A DNA stretch of 64,000 nt from Centroberyx gerrardi (taxonomy: Eukaryota; Chordata; Actinopteri; Beryciformes; Berycidae). Under the pieces are notes generated by a model. It searched no databases, was not told the origin of the DNA, and saw nothing but the letters and a program-made list of their open reading frames with translations. Numbering within the stretch: position 1 is the first letter of the stretch; each line of letters starts with the position of its first letter. Position numbers and translations under genes: made by a program. Where the stretch lies: positions 23,469,784 to 23,533,783 of the forward strand of contig NC_136004.1 of NCBI RefSeq assembly GCF_048128805.1, in the 5' to 3' direction. Positions 12,317 to 25,660 of this stretch are shown piece after piece.

Positions 12317-14498
12317 GCGAAGTCCCTGCAGGTGTGTTGTCAGCTCTTAACTGAATGCTTTCAATCATTTGTGGAGTGCTGCACCGTTTCACTTCTGTCA
12401 CCAGTAAATCATCCTCTCAGACTTACAAGAGGAATCAGTTTTCTTCAACAAGTAGCTGGAGAAACCTTTAAACAGTCTGATTCAGTTGATTCATTTATTT
12501 TTTGTTTGTTTAATTTCTTTTTTCCCTGTCCACGTTGGCTTTCAAGATAGAGGAAAACCTCCAAACAATGTCTGGCTATCTGCCAAAGTAGCTGGTTGGG
12601 CACACAAGCTTAACAACCAGAGCAGCCGCAGCAACCAGCAGTTGGCCGGTAGCGCTGCTTGGCGGCTGGTGATAATTTCCCACTCAGAAATTTCCTTTGA
12701 GTCCCTGGGAGAATTACCCCGGGACTCCTTCCACTAGTTTGGCATCTTTTAAAACTATTCCACCACAGTTGGCAGTTTGAGAATGAATGATGAAGTGAAG
12801 CAAACATGTAAATTCAGGATTACTGTCAGGCCGTGGAAAAGAAATGCGAGTTTCATGCCAGTATCAGAGTTGGCAGGTTGAGGTTGGCAGAGCCAAACGG
12901 GACGTGTGTATTTTCAGAAGCCTGGATAGAAGAGAATGTGATTCCTCTCATTCAGGTTCAGTTCTTTATATCAAGACATTGTGGCATCATGTGAATGTGC
13001 CTCCAGTTCATTTTGTAGCCAAATTAATTTTGATTCTACCTCTGATTGTTGTGTAATGAGACATCTGTTTGAGCTCCTGTCTCTGTCTGATGCTTTGATT
13101 CCCTGATTGGTTCTTTGAAAGAGACTCTGCATGTTAAGGCCGTTACACACAGGAAATATTGGATATGTAACTGTGAACAGTCAGATCCAACATAAACACC
13201 TATGCTTCATACAAATTTCCACAACTTCTCACACACAAAAAAAACAACACAATCTTGTTTTTTAACACCTTATTTTCACTGTACAGAGAAACCATCTTGT
13301 TTTTTAATATTTGGATGTATTTTTGTCTTAGAAGAGCAGAATCTGCACATTGGTATAATACCACTGATAGTGAATTTCTGAAACAATCTCTAGTCTGCCT
13401 GGTGCTTCTCAGTCTTTTCAGCCAGTGACCCCTAAAAAAGAAGTGTTGCGTTCTCGTGACCCCTGTGGCATGGTGACCTTTGACAACAAATGAGGATTTT
13501 TTTTTTCCTATTTCTGCCTATTTAACTTTAGACTTATCCTTTGGAAGAAAACAAGAGGCTGCAAATAGTCATTATTTCACAAGAAAAATAACATTCATCA
13601 CAGGATTAAAAACAAAATACTTTTTATTTTTATATATCTCGCAACTCCCTGGGGAATTCCGACCCGCAGGTTTAGAAGTAAATCCACCACTTGGAGCATT
13701 ATTCCAGTGTGCAGCTTCTGCTTTTCAGTTTTCAGCTTAAGTTGCCACCACTCTAACATCACCTAAGATCACTTTTGTATATGCTGCAGTCTGTTTACAA
13801 CAAAAAATGTAACCGCTGTCGTTCTTTTGTTGTTTGGCACTCTTAGGACAGACTGCCTTGGCTTCTCGAACTACATGATATCATTGTGAAGTAAGAATAC
13901 ACACATCCTCAACACAAACCCCTTTATATATCTACACAACATGTACACTCACTCATGTACAGACACACATGCATAGATCCAGTCGTGAGCACAGATGGTA
14001 GAAAGGGAGATGAAGATAGAGGGAGAGGGAGAGAAGCAAGGACACGCAGGCATGAAAATGTGAAAAAAAAAAAAAGATCAAAAATATCAAAGATGGTTTT
14101 GAAAATTAAGATGAAAACCGGAGAGAGGGGGCAAGGGGAATTTTGGGGAGAGTAAAGACAGATTAAGTGAGCAGAGAGGGGAAATGAGGAGAAGTTGAAA
14201 GTGTGACAGCTCTTTCTTAAAACGTGTTGCGGTGACATCAAAGAGTTCCTCTTCCACAGTTAGTCACACTTTCCTCCCTTCTTCTCCCCATCCGTTCGCC
14301 TTTGTTTCCCTCCTCTCCACCTCCAGCATCTCTACTTGTTTGTGACAGGACTGCACTTTTTAACTCCCACAAACGGATGTGATTTTTCTGTTTATTTTCC
14401 CATTATTTTTAGCTTTTTTGTGTTGTTTAGATCACATCTTGGTGTACATTTAAGTAGTTATTATTAATTCACACCTATCCTCACTGGCTGTGTGTGTT

Positions 14499-14546
<48 letters not shown>

Positions 14547-14931
14547 TTCCCGTCACAGAGAAAGGAGTTCAGGCTCTGACGCTCTCGTTGTGTGTTCTGC
14601 CCTGAAGCGGATCTACAGGCAGATCCTTCTCTATGGTTCCAAAGCCCTCCCTTCCTCTTCCAGTCCAGACCAGGAACAGGAGCCTCTCGCCATCCCTGAC
14701 GTCTTCTTCCTCTTCCTCTACGGCGACTACGATTTCATTCACCAGAGGATGGTGGCCCGGAGGGGACATTTTATGAGCGAGGACCTGCTGCGTTCCCAGT
14801 TCGACGTTTTAGAGCCTCCGTTGGACGAGGAGAACGTTTTGCCGCTGGACATCAGGAGGAGCGTCCCTGAAATCGCCATGGAGATAGAGACGCACTACCT
14901 CAGCCGTAACCAAGGCAGCAGACAGACGTAG
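11433..14931 (+). CDS. idnk: Gluconokinase (D-gluconate kinase)
   Basis: Five exons are in frame: 11433-11470, 12047-12077, 12185-12271, 13847-13890 and 14559-14931 (573 nt, 190 aa; human is about 187). The protein starts MIYIIMGVSGCGKST, with the Walker A P-loop at residues 7-15. It continues through LGWPLYEGDNFHPKENIEKM (the GntK substrate region), DRLPWLLELHDIIVK, VVCSALKRIYR, a FLFLYGDYDFIHQRM core and the RGHFM...LLRSQFDVLEPP motif typical of the family. The enzyme phosphorylates gluconate with ATP to 6-phosphogluconate, feeding the pentose phosphate pathway in the cytosol. Exon 1 ends within the P-loop Lys codon. Exon 2 is only 31 nt. Exons 3 and 5 are preceded by long TG repeats, and exon 3 is also followed by one. 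Possible poly(A) signals are AATAAA at 15534 and 15720. I am sure of the family. Confidence 0.93.
12139..12314. repeat. Two (TG)n tracts flanking idnk exon 3
   Basis: TG runs at about 12139-12171 and 12282-12314 lie 14 nt before the acceptor and about 10 nt after the donor of the 87-nt exon. In the transcript both are UG repeats. Confidence 0.92.
14494..14546. repeat. (TG)n tract before idnk exon 5
   Basis: About 53 bp of TG repeat ending 12 nt upstream of the last exon's TCTTCCCGTCACAG acceptor, so UG repeat precedes the 3' splice site in the pre-mRNA. Confidence 0.92.
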
Positions 14932-16789
14932 AGACGGCTTCTATCATCTGTGAATGAGAACGGCAATTGGGAACAGTTTGGTAATTTTGTGAAGTGGATC
15001 AGGAGATGTGTTCATGTCTCTAATCCCAAATTCACATCTGTGCACAGGTGCAGAGTAAAGCACAAATCAATAATCCAATCCCAATAACGCACTGTGATTG
15101 ATGATTTGTTGATTTGATTGATTGATGATTGATGATTTGTGATGAAGGTTTGGTTTGGTCCACTCACGAGCATTTCAGGACGTTAACAGAAGGACAGAAT
15201 CTGTACAGTCCCACAGTTTATTTGCGATTTCGCAAGCCACAGCTAGCTAAAAGCAATTTCAAAACACATTCTAAGTACCAATATGAGCCGTAATTCATAT
15301 CTCACAGGGTTGTGTATTGTGACCAAAAAGTCCTCACCATTTTTGTAAGTGAGATATGTACTTCCAATAGTATGAAGAATAAGGTTAGATGTGGACATGA
15401 GAAATCGAAGATAGCGAAGATATTACTTGAACGAGAAGAGGATTGTGGGAGTATTGTGAAACTTTGCATCTTTAAGTTTACATTTTTCACAATAATGGAA
15501 CTTTTACTTCCTTATATTAAGTAGATACTACTGAATAAAAAACAGACATGATTTCTAGTAAATCATTTTCTCAAGTGCTGTAAACCGTGATGAGGTTTGA
15601 TAGTGCAGTATAGAGGATTGAAGTGTCTCGCCTGACTGACTGACCTGAATTTGCCTTTCGATGCCCACAGTGCCGTGTGCTGATGTTGCTGTGGAATGGT
15701 TTGCAGTTGCATCAGTACAAATAAATGAAGTTTTGGCAGATTGATGCTTTTGGCTGAAAATCTTTTTACTCCAGTTGTGTTTTTAAGTTTGTTTTGTTTT
15801 GAGTGAATATTTACATGGTCATTTACAGTATGTGCTGACAGCTCCATGATCCAGGAAAACCATTCATATCTCTGAAAATAATGCTGTTAATTCCTGAAAA
15901 ATTGACTTTTGGCAACAAAAGTTTTCTTGATCAAATATTTTGATCCAGCAAAAGTTAGTAATAAACATTAAGTCTAAGGTTAAGTTAGGTTTGGAAGAAA
16001 AAACATAAAAACCTAGGTGGACAGTAGCATCAAAGAATGAGCCCAGAAATGCAGACATGTTGTGTGTTTTAGTCACTAGCTGCATGATGATTTACCAGAC
16101 TGTTGAAAGTTCCTACTTCCACTGATTCAGGTTCTCCAGATGACTCCCATTGACCTTTCTCTGTTTTTCCCTCCAGCACTAGAGGTTTCTCTCCTGGTCT
16201 GAACCAGATTATGAAAAGTTCAGGGCGCTCTGCTGAAGTAGCTGACAACTTGGAAGTCTGTAATAAGAGGAATGGTTTTGGATGGTTTTGGAGCAGCCCC
16301 TGTTTCAACAGAAGAGTCTCACATTATGTTTGTTGATATCATTTGGTCTGTCACACTTCCTGCCAAGCTCTAACACCAGCTGCCACTGCATGCAAATGTA
16401 CCAACCAATTAGTCATAAAGCACAATCTCTACGCAGAATACGATAAGGCAAAACGATTAAAGGGATTTAGATTAAATCCCTTCTTGCTAAAGATTTAGCT
16501 TGTTACACCAAAAGGTTCCACCCAGGCTACAGGTCAGGTCAGGGCTTTGTGATCTTCAGAAGACCCCCAACACACACACACACACACATACACACACAGC
16601 CGACCATGCCCGTGACACCCCCCACCCCACTCTCTCCACCAAACACACACACACACACCTCCACTGAGCACAGTAGAGCTGTTTTTGTGGCGTGAGTCAT
16701 CTTCAAACCCCAACCCGAATATTTTAGGAGCTTCTAATCCAGACAAACCCCCTCGGCTACTCTCATATCTCACACATACAGGCACGTGG

Positions 16790-16824
<35 letters not shown>

Positions 16825-19800
16825 GATTAAAACCTGCTCATTCAAACACACACACACACACAGACAGACACGGAGGCACTAGACGCACACTGGTTGACAA
16901 GTGTGTCACATACACAGATATCTGATGACAGTACGTGTCCCGTGTGTGTGTCAGTTAATCCAGTAGGTTTCCAAGAGCGAGGACACAAACACAGGAGTGG
17001 AACACATGGGGGACGACACTCTCACATGCACACACACACTTCTTGTTATACTATTTCATAGTTACATTAATCGCAGCTTTACCTGATATTCTGTTTGCTA
17101 GTTTATTTAGTCTGAAACACACCTTTTTCCTGTTCCTGATACAAAATGAACTACACAGTGTAAGGGGAACATCAAGTCGGGACAAAATCATCATGAGGGA
17201 GCAGGATTCAGGGTGTGTATGATAAATCCCTCTCTCCTATGACAAACTGCACTTTCCACTCCTACTCCCACTGTGGCTCCCTGTGACAAAATAATTTTCT
17301 CCTGTGCTTGCTCACAGGACAACAGCTCAGCAGATGTGGAGGTGCACACTAGTAAGTCATGGAGTTAAATTATCATTGTAAAGAATAAAGTAAAGAATAT
17401 CGTTGTCAAACATGTTATGGCATTTACTTAAAATGCAATTTGATCATACCAGGTTTTATGTGACACAGTCATTCAGTTCATGTTTTGTTGTGTGTGGAAT
17501 TACTGTCTGCCATAAAAGAGTCACTATCACATGTTTACCCTTGGTGGCAAACATCTGATCTATCCATGGCTGTCATTATAAAGAAAACTTCAATTACAAT
17601 TACATTACAATTTCTACCAGTTTAAACGGGCACGGATGGATCAGATCTGTTTCACAAAGAGTTAAAAATCTAATCTTTTGTGCCTGCATAAATCCAGCCA
17701 TGGAAACCTACATATCTAGTGTGTCTCCAGAACTTGGGTGTAGCTGCCCTCTTGTGTTCATGATACTATAGTACAACAGATAGGGAGGACAGACAGGTGT
17801 AAAAGTCCTGGTTAACAACTGGACTGGAAAATTATTTACTTGCATTATTTACTCTGATTTAAGTCACTAGCCACTGAGATGTGATAAACCATATGTGAAT
17901 GAAATCTGATTTACTTAAGCCACCGGTTTCTGAGATATGGAGGAAATATGATGACAACCACAACGATAATAACAATAATTATAAGTTTGCACAGTAATAG
18001 AGTTGACCTGACCAGACCAACATTCATTCAGCAGTCCTGGGGTTTCCCAGAGGCTTTGTACCAGTAGATCAGTAGAAGACGGGATGGTGGGTTAATTATT
18101 TTTCCTAAATTTTATGAAGAAAAAGTGGGATGCTTCTGTCAATCAGAAAAGATGGCAGCCCAGTCCGTGTTTATTTTTCGTCTTTATTGAGACAGTTGAG
18201 ATATGTGATCCTAAGGTGGGGCTCTGAACCTTTACACCATCTCTGGACACAACAATGTTTTTACCAACCAGAGAATGTGTTAAACTAACTGTTCCCCACT
18301 GGTGTAGCCCTCTATAATTGTGGAATTAAGTATTTTCTTAAACCTAATCCTAAAACTAGTTGCAAAACAACTGTAAATAATACAATGAACACCAAGCCAT
18401 ATAACACCGCTGCTTAGGCGTTATACTTACAGTAAATTAGCAGCAAGAGAATCTGGCATAAATTGGAGATGTTGATTGTCATCAACATGAATTAATATTT
18501 TCGTGACAAACAGTGCATAGAAGACATTTTAGGCACAACAGAATTATGTGGATTCCTATTCATCAAGACCTGCAGAGTAGAAGTGAGTGACAGTCTCCGA
18601 TCTACAAGACTAGCAGTCCTAGTCTATGATGCTTTACAGATGGCACAGAAAAGTAAACAACAGCAGCAATCCACTGTGTTGCATGTGAGAATGGCATCAA
18701 ACACTGTCGGACAGGTTTGACTGACCAGGGCTTAATTAAGCAGGCTTTCATGTTAGTTCACATTCATGTTAGCTAGTTGAGCAAAATGACAGAGCTAAGA
18801 TACATACAACTGTAACAAACTGAAAATCCAAAGGGATATACTTACAATGCTCCCACTCATTAATGCACAAAACACTGTAACACGGTGGATTTACAGTCGT
18901 GAAAGCAACAGAAGGAAAGAGCAGCAAATTCCAGACATCAGTAGTCAGAGCAGATTAGAAGTGTAAGTGTAAAAGCTGTAGATAGGCACATACTCATCAG
19001 GTTTCTTAGAACTGATGTATTGAGTCGACACCAGCTCACCTCCGCAAAGTAAAACAAGAGACGCTTGTATGCTCCTAGTCCTAGGCTGGATATATTTTCA
19101 TGGCTGAAAAAAAAACATTTCTTCTGTTTGAAAGCGGTGAGATTACATGTGCAAAAAATCAGACTTTTTGAGCCTGTGTAGCCTCTAGATGAACATCCAC
19201 ACTCTGGGTTTGGGTAGCACTAAAACTAGATAGGGCTGTGGTCTGACAATAAAATGCTCATGTTTACAGTTCCGTGGAAAAACCCTGTGTCTTTATTTCA
19301 TATTAGCCATCCCCTCCACTTTGAATTTATCTTTCCAGCTGAGTCTATTTATAGGGTGTTTCTGCTTTACTAGACACCCTACAGTGGAGAGAGACAAGAG
19401 CGACAAGATGAAGGGCGAGTGGGAATGACACGCAGCAAAGTTTTGTGCTCCAGGCTCAAATCTTCGACATTGCAAAAACACGATGTGCTACCAGGACATC
19501 TGAGTGTCTCTGGGTGTTAAAAGCTTTCATTAGACTCGGTCCAGGTGTCAAGGTGAAAGCGGCCTGAGCTTCAGAGCGTGGCAGCAAATGCATTAAAAAT
19601 ACACGACTTGCTTCTGAATATGTATGTATGTTTTATTGCTATACATCTATGTGAGGGTGAAAAAGTCCCTGTATGGACCGGTGCCAGCGCAAGTCACTAA
19701 GTCCTGACTTTGTAAAAAAAAACATTTTATGGTTAGGGGATGAGTGTTACTGTTATAGAGTTAGGGTGATTGTTAGGGTAAGGTTTAATAGAATTTAGTG

Positions 19801-20018
19801 CTGAGGTCTAAAGTTAGTACTGGAGGTTAATGAATGAATGTAAGTCAATGGAATGACTTCAAAAGCACATCAATACACATATTGGTTTGTGTGCATGTGC
19901 ACTGGCATGCATGTGTGAGAGGATTTGACTGTGTATGTGCCAATATGTGTGTTTATGTGTCTAAACCTACATGTGCATTCAGGTTTGTGTGTGTTTACGC
20001 ATATGTGATTGGATCAAC

Positions 20019-20059
<41 letters not shown>
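14932..20059. other. idnk-ubqln1 intergenic region (convergent genes' 3' flanks)
   Basis: idnk (plus) and ubqln1 (minus) converge here. Near idnk there are AATAAA signals at 15534-15539 and 15720-15725. Near ubqln1 the reverse-strand AATAAA signals are at 19632-19637 and 19292-19297. A GATT/GATGATT tandem sits at 15095-15150, CA tracts at 16570-16600 and 16794-16870, and GTTAGGG-like simple sequence at 19730-19810. I see no gene, RNA gene or intact transposon. Confidence 0.55.
20021..20059. repeat. (GT)n directly after the ubqln1 stop codon
   Basis: On the plus strand about 39 bp of GT. In the ubqln1 mRNA this is a CA repeat that begins immediately after the TAA at 20062-20060, so the 3' UTR opens with a CA tract. 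Confidence 0.93.
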
Positions 20060-20062
<3 letters not shown>

Positions 20063-20244
20063 GAGACTCAGCAGATGTTCTACAGCAGCTGTGATGTCTC
20101 CTCCAGAGTTAATGAGGGCCTGAAGGTTCACCTGTCGGTCTGTGAAGCCCATAGAGCTCAGCTGGTCCAGCTCCTCCTGGAACTCAGCCTCCTCACCATG
20201 GACCTGAGAGGATGAGAGGACGTGAATTAAGCCAGTGTATCCTC

Positions 20245-20277
<33 letters not shown>

Positions 20278-22044
20278 ACACAAGTAAAACATTCTGATAA
20301 AGAGAAACATTGAGCAGAGTTTAACTGATTTTTCATTACTTATTGCTTTTTTTTTGACTGGCCACAGGGTTGATTTTTTAAAACAAATTTTGATTTACTT
20401 TTTTCATTGCCCAGGGGGGAAATTCTCTCCCTTACTCTGTCATCTGCTCTGTTTTCCCACTGTATCAATAAAGAATATAAATTATACACAAAGGTGAGTA
20501 GACTGCCCACTCTCTTTTTAAAAGATCCAAGGATTTACCGGAGATCATAAAAATGTGTTTAGTGAGATTTAGTCAATAGAAGAAAGTGGTACTTCTTTTC
20601 TAATTTGACAGCACTGAACAAATGCGTGTGGGAAGCACTCGTCACGGCTCCTGCTGTTGTTATGCGACTACTGAAAAATCACTTTAAGTGCGCCGCTCTC
20701 TCTGTAAAAAATGAAATATATTTAACTTGTAGAGCTTGGTGCACTAAAAACAGTTCTGAGCGCTGTTAGGAACAAGCAGCATCATGTACTTTCCATTTCT
20801 AGTAAGAAGAAAAAGAAGCCAGCAGCACTGTAAAGAGAAGAAAACCTGACTGGTGGTATTTCAAATTCAAGAGCAATTCAAGACAAGTTAAACAAGAAAA
20901 ATTACGAGGAAACACTGAAAAAGTTTAGGTACCTCAACATTGGTGTTAGCCAACGCCTGCAGCATCTGTTCTACAAACTGCTGCTGCTGCTCTGTAACCG
21001 TAGCAACGTGAGGACCACTTCCTGATTGGTTGTTAAGGACAGAGTCAGGTGGTAGCTCGGGGGCGGGGTTAACACTTGTTCCAATGCTTCCGAGCCCGGC
21101 CCTACAACACAGGCATGTATGAAGACAAGTTAGTGGTCAACAGGTCACAACATACTGGCCACATCACTAAACTCATGAAAAGTTGTACAATATCTTTAAT
21201 ACAAAGCTGGCAACAGCACTGCTTCAACACAGAGAAACAGCCATCATGGGAGTATTGTATTATATTGTATTGGAGCGCGCTGCCTTTGTGTGTTTACTCA
21301 CGCAGGTATGAGGGCAGGAGCCTCTGAGGCGAGCGTCTGCAGGCCCTGTTGGATCTGGAGCAGAGCCTCCATGGCTCTGGGGTTCAACATGGCTGACAGC
21401 AGCTCTGGACTCTGCATCTAAAGAGTTATCACTGACCATTAATGAGGGAGAGACCGATCGGCAACACTGTTGGTATTGGAGCTTCAGCAGAGCCTGTGTG
21501 GCTCTGTAGTTCACTAAGGCTGATTACTGCCTCTGGCTACTGTATCTGAAGGTAAAGTGAACACAAACAATATTACTGCACTTCCTGTACAAAAGGGCCA
21601 ATCAGATGTGTGGTTTAGGATTTTTCATGTAGCTTTGTAGTCATGGTTGGCCACCCGAGCAAAAGAACACCCCCACTTTGACTGGAAAAAACCCTAAAAC
21701 CCCCCAAAATATCCCAAATTCCATTATTCATGCATTCATTTTCATAAAGAAAAAAACACTGTTTAGCACAAAGTCCATCAGCAGCATCTGCTGAACCCAA
21801 GTGGCACTGTGAGCAATGAGGAACATGCTATTTTACAAGAAAATCATCATACAAGAAAACCTGGTCACCTGCCTGGTCTAGTTAGAAGGTGGAGTGTTTA
21901 ACAGTGAGGAGATAAACTAACCTGCTGTAGGAAGGCAGGAAGCTGTTGTCTCATCTGCTGCTGCAGCTGAGGATTTCCTGAGAACAAAGGGTGGCTCAAC
22001 AGCATCTGAAACAGTATGAGAGAGACGAGAATTATAGCGTGTTA

Positions 22045-22080
<36 letters not shown>

Positions 22081-23348
22081 GTAATTTATGCTTCAATGAA
22101 AACTCTGTACCTATAGCCACACTGAGGCTCATAGATTGACCTTACTGTCAAACTACATGGTGGGGGAAGCAGACAATACTGCGAAGTTGCCCAATGAAAA
22201 CAAGTGATCTGATTGCCTCTCCATGCATGTACCTGTGCGTATTTGTGTGTTATGTATCCATTACTGATGCGTGTATTACCTGTGCGGCCAAGTCAGGGTT
22301 CTGGCTGAGGCTGTTCAGTAGACTGCTTACATATGGCCCAGACATCAGGCTCTCCATCAGGCCTGGATTGGCAGTGATCTCCTCCAGCAGAGACTGCATG
22401 CCTGGGGCAAGAGGGGGGAAGCCGCACAACATACACAGCAGGTAGAAATGTGTATGCACACACAAACACAGAAAACAAAGAGAAAAGAGAGGAGAAAGGG
22501 AGGGATGACAAGATGACTGAATGAAGAATAAGGGGGCGGCCACACTGATCCGTTGTGTCTGTTTTTATATGTAATTTTTCAATTAATTTTCAATGACAGG
22601 TCTCCGTCAGAAGTATTTCTTGGTTTGTTTTGAGAAAAACTGCGGCAATGCAATATACACCATGTTGTACGAATCATCAAAGGATTACAAAAACAAAGAT
22701 AAAACTGAGAAAGCCTGGTATAATGTTGGGATGACTGCAGGTTTGCCAGGTCGGTTTGATATTCCCCATATGAGTTAATGCCATGAACTCACTCATGGCA
22801 CTGAGTCTTTTTCTTCTTTTTTCTATGAAGTAGCACCGCTACAAGCAAGGCCTTCTTGGCATCCATGTTGTCTTCTCACTGTCCTTCTACCACGGCCATC
22901 AACAACCCAACCCAGCGGACAGAAATAATATCCATCAACAATTATGTTCGTTTTTTGATGGATCAGTGTGGCCAGAATTTATAATTTGGTTATTTTGTGT
23001 AGTAAAACTGTGTGGCTGTGTGTTTTCTTGCCTCCAGTAATGGTGTTTGGAGAGGTGGGGTCAGGTACGGGCGTGGAAGTCAAGTCTGTGGGAGGATCTG
23101 GCCAGTGGCTGGAGGGGCGGGTCTGCTCTCTGTCTCTCCTTGTTGGCTGGGAATTCCCAGATGATGAAGTTGCCAGTGGGTTTGACCCTATCTGGATCTG
23201 GGAGAGGGAGCGGAAAAGAGGAGAAAAAAATAAATGGGGAAAGAGAGAGCATGAAGGACAAGCTAGGAATACTGCATTAGTTTTACCTTTGGACTGGTAA
23301 CTTACATCATTTCTATCATGAGATTAATTAGGTGTATTTGTTGGTTGT

Positions 23349-23405
<57 letters not shown>

Positions 23406-25625
23406 TGTCTATGCCCCTGTACCTGCGGAAGGTTGAGACTATGTTCCTGTATTTTCACGTCAGTCTTCTGACAGCCATCAACATCACCAGTGATGGTTTC
23501 AGGGTTTCCTTGCGCTGGCGTCAGGTTGCCTAATGCTCTGTCCTGGTTACGCATCACTTCCTGTATCATGTCAGGATTCCTGACAAGCTCTAGTATCTGG
23601 AGAAAGACACATCAATCAAGGGAAAGAGAAAGGAAAGGAAACAGGAAGAAGATATGGGGAAGAGAGAGAAGAGACAGTTAGGGAGGGAATAACAATGTTT
23701 AAGTCACAATGAAATACAAAACGACCTTTTCACCTTGTCAATTTTTTTTGTTTTCTTGTATTTTTACATCCTAATCACATTACTTTTATTTCTTTGAAAA
23801 CATTTTTTTTTACTTCATGGCGTACCAGTAGACATAAAAATTCCAACCATCACAGATTTTTTAACAATCTCCCCCTCTACCCCTCCAATCATATAAGACC
23901 TTCTACAGCGGTGCATTTTTGGGTGTTCACCCCCCAAAAACCCTGTTTCATTTTCCTAAGACACTGTGGTTGCCTCCTGGTAGCTGGAATCTATTCATTT
24001 TGAAGAATCTGGAATTTGTGGCAAGATTATGCGCAAAGAATTTCAGAGTGGATTGCATCACCACTTTTGAACAATCCCTCCCTGCAGTCCCCCTCCCCTG
24101 AAGTGAGACGCCATCGAAATGCTGTTTCCATGAGACTTTAGCATAGATATGCATTCAAACTCTGTCATTCCCTTACACACAGACACACATGCACACACAA
24201 ATGCTTATCACAAAATACTTATTTGCACAGAAACTATTTTGATGCAGTTTTTAAATTGACCACACTTGCTACACAAATGCACAATCTAACCTAATGCACC
24301 CATCCTGCACACACACGTGCCCCTGCTCTGCCACATACAAACAGCACACACCCTGCCACTCACAACTTCCACCACACCCGCACATCACCACACACACACA
24401 CTCCTTCTTAACCCGACCGACACCCACCTGTGTAATGACGTCTGGGTTGTTGAGCATGTCGCCCACCTCTGGGTTGGTCTGCAGGAGCTGCTGGGTCTGG
24501 GGGTTGGACAGGATGAGCTGTCTGGTGAGCTGGGGGCTGGAGGTGGAGAGGGTGTTCTGCACCAGGTGGCTGCCCAGCACACGGCACATCATCTGCGGGT
24601 CGGCCAGGAGCTGCCTCTCCATCTGCCGCTGGAGCGCTGGGAAGAAATCGGGACCGCTGGCAGTTAGACCCAGGCTGCCCAGACCTTCCACTGTGGGAAA
24701 GGAGGAGGAAGAACAGCAGAGGCAAAAATCAGACAGGTCAAAAGAACAAGGAGCATATAAAAAAGGGGGAAGTGATCTGACAATACAATTATGTTTTGGC
24801 ACAGACGTTTTGGCTGTCAAGTCTTCCTCAGCGGCTTTGACAGTCGAAACGTAAAAAAAAAGAAAGGAAAATAAATAATAAAATAAGAAGAAACAGAGTG
24901 CAGGCTATCTTTGTTTATTTCAAGATTGGCAATATTAGCTGATGCACCAAAAATAAACAGTAATGTGGGGGTAAAATGGGAAAGGAGAGAGTGGGGAAGG
25001 AGAGAAGGGAGAGAGGAATGGTGGGAGAGGGGAAGGACAGGAGAGGAAGAGGGGTGGAGAGGTAACAAGTGGAAGAGAGGGAGAGTGATAGAAGGAGAGA
25101 GGGCAGAGACAGCCAGGAGAAGACCAAAAAACGAACTGGTACACATATAAAATACAAAAGTGGTGTGATGGGGTGAGATGGGACAAGGTGTGAGAGAAGG
25201 AGGGATGAATATGGAGGCAGGGGGCGCCTGTGTTCTGCATCTCTTACCCAGGCACAGGGGAGAGGTGGGAGATGGAGTGAGGTTATCAGGACCGGGGTCA
25301 AGAAGGGCTGTCATCTCTGATTGGACGGTTTCTGAAGCAGGATCACTGGTGGGCGTGGCAGATGAATGCTGCGGCCTGGGACAGAAGGACCATCAATTAA
25401 TCTAAATCTAAAGTTCTAATATTGCTGTTAAAACCATGTATGCATATGTTTATCTATGTGTTAGGGCTCAAGTGAGAATTTTGGGGTCTGCTACTGATGT
25501 TAGCTACTAACATTTTATTTGTCCATTACATAAAGGACTATAATAAAGACTATTTGAACTAAAACGGTTTATCATTTCAGCAGATTATGTCAGAGCATCA
25601 ACATATCTATTACCCCATGTATGTA

Positions 25626-25660
<35 letters not shown>

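Noticed and set aside
14569-14769. 66-codon minus-strand frame opposite idnk exon 5
   Set aside because: Antisense of a well-supported exon.
20455-20475. Plus-strand AATAAA as a gene end
   Set aside because: It lies within a ubqln1 intron on the opposite strand with no plus-strand transcript evident.
24294-24854. 186-codon plus-strand frame
   Set aside because: Antisense of ubqln1 exon 4, whose sense strand encodes the STI1 region in frame with neighbours.
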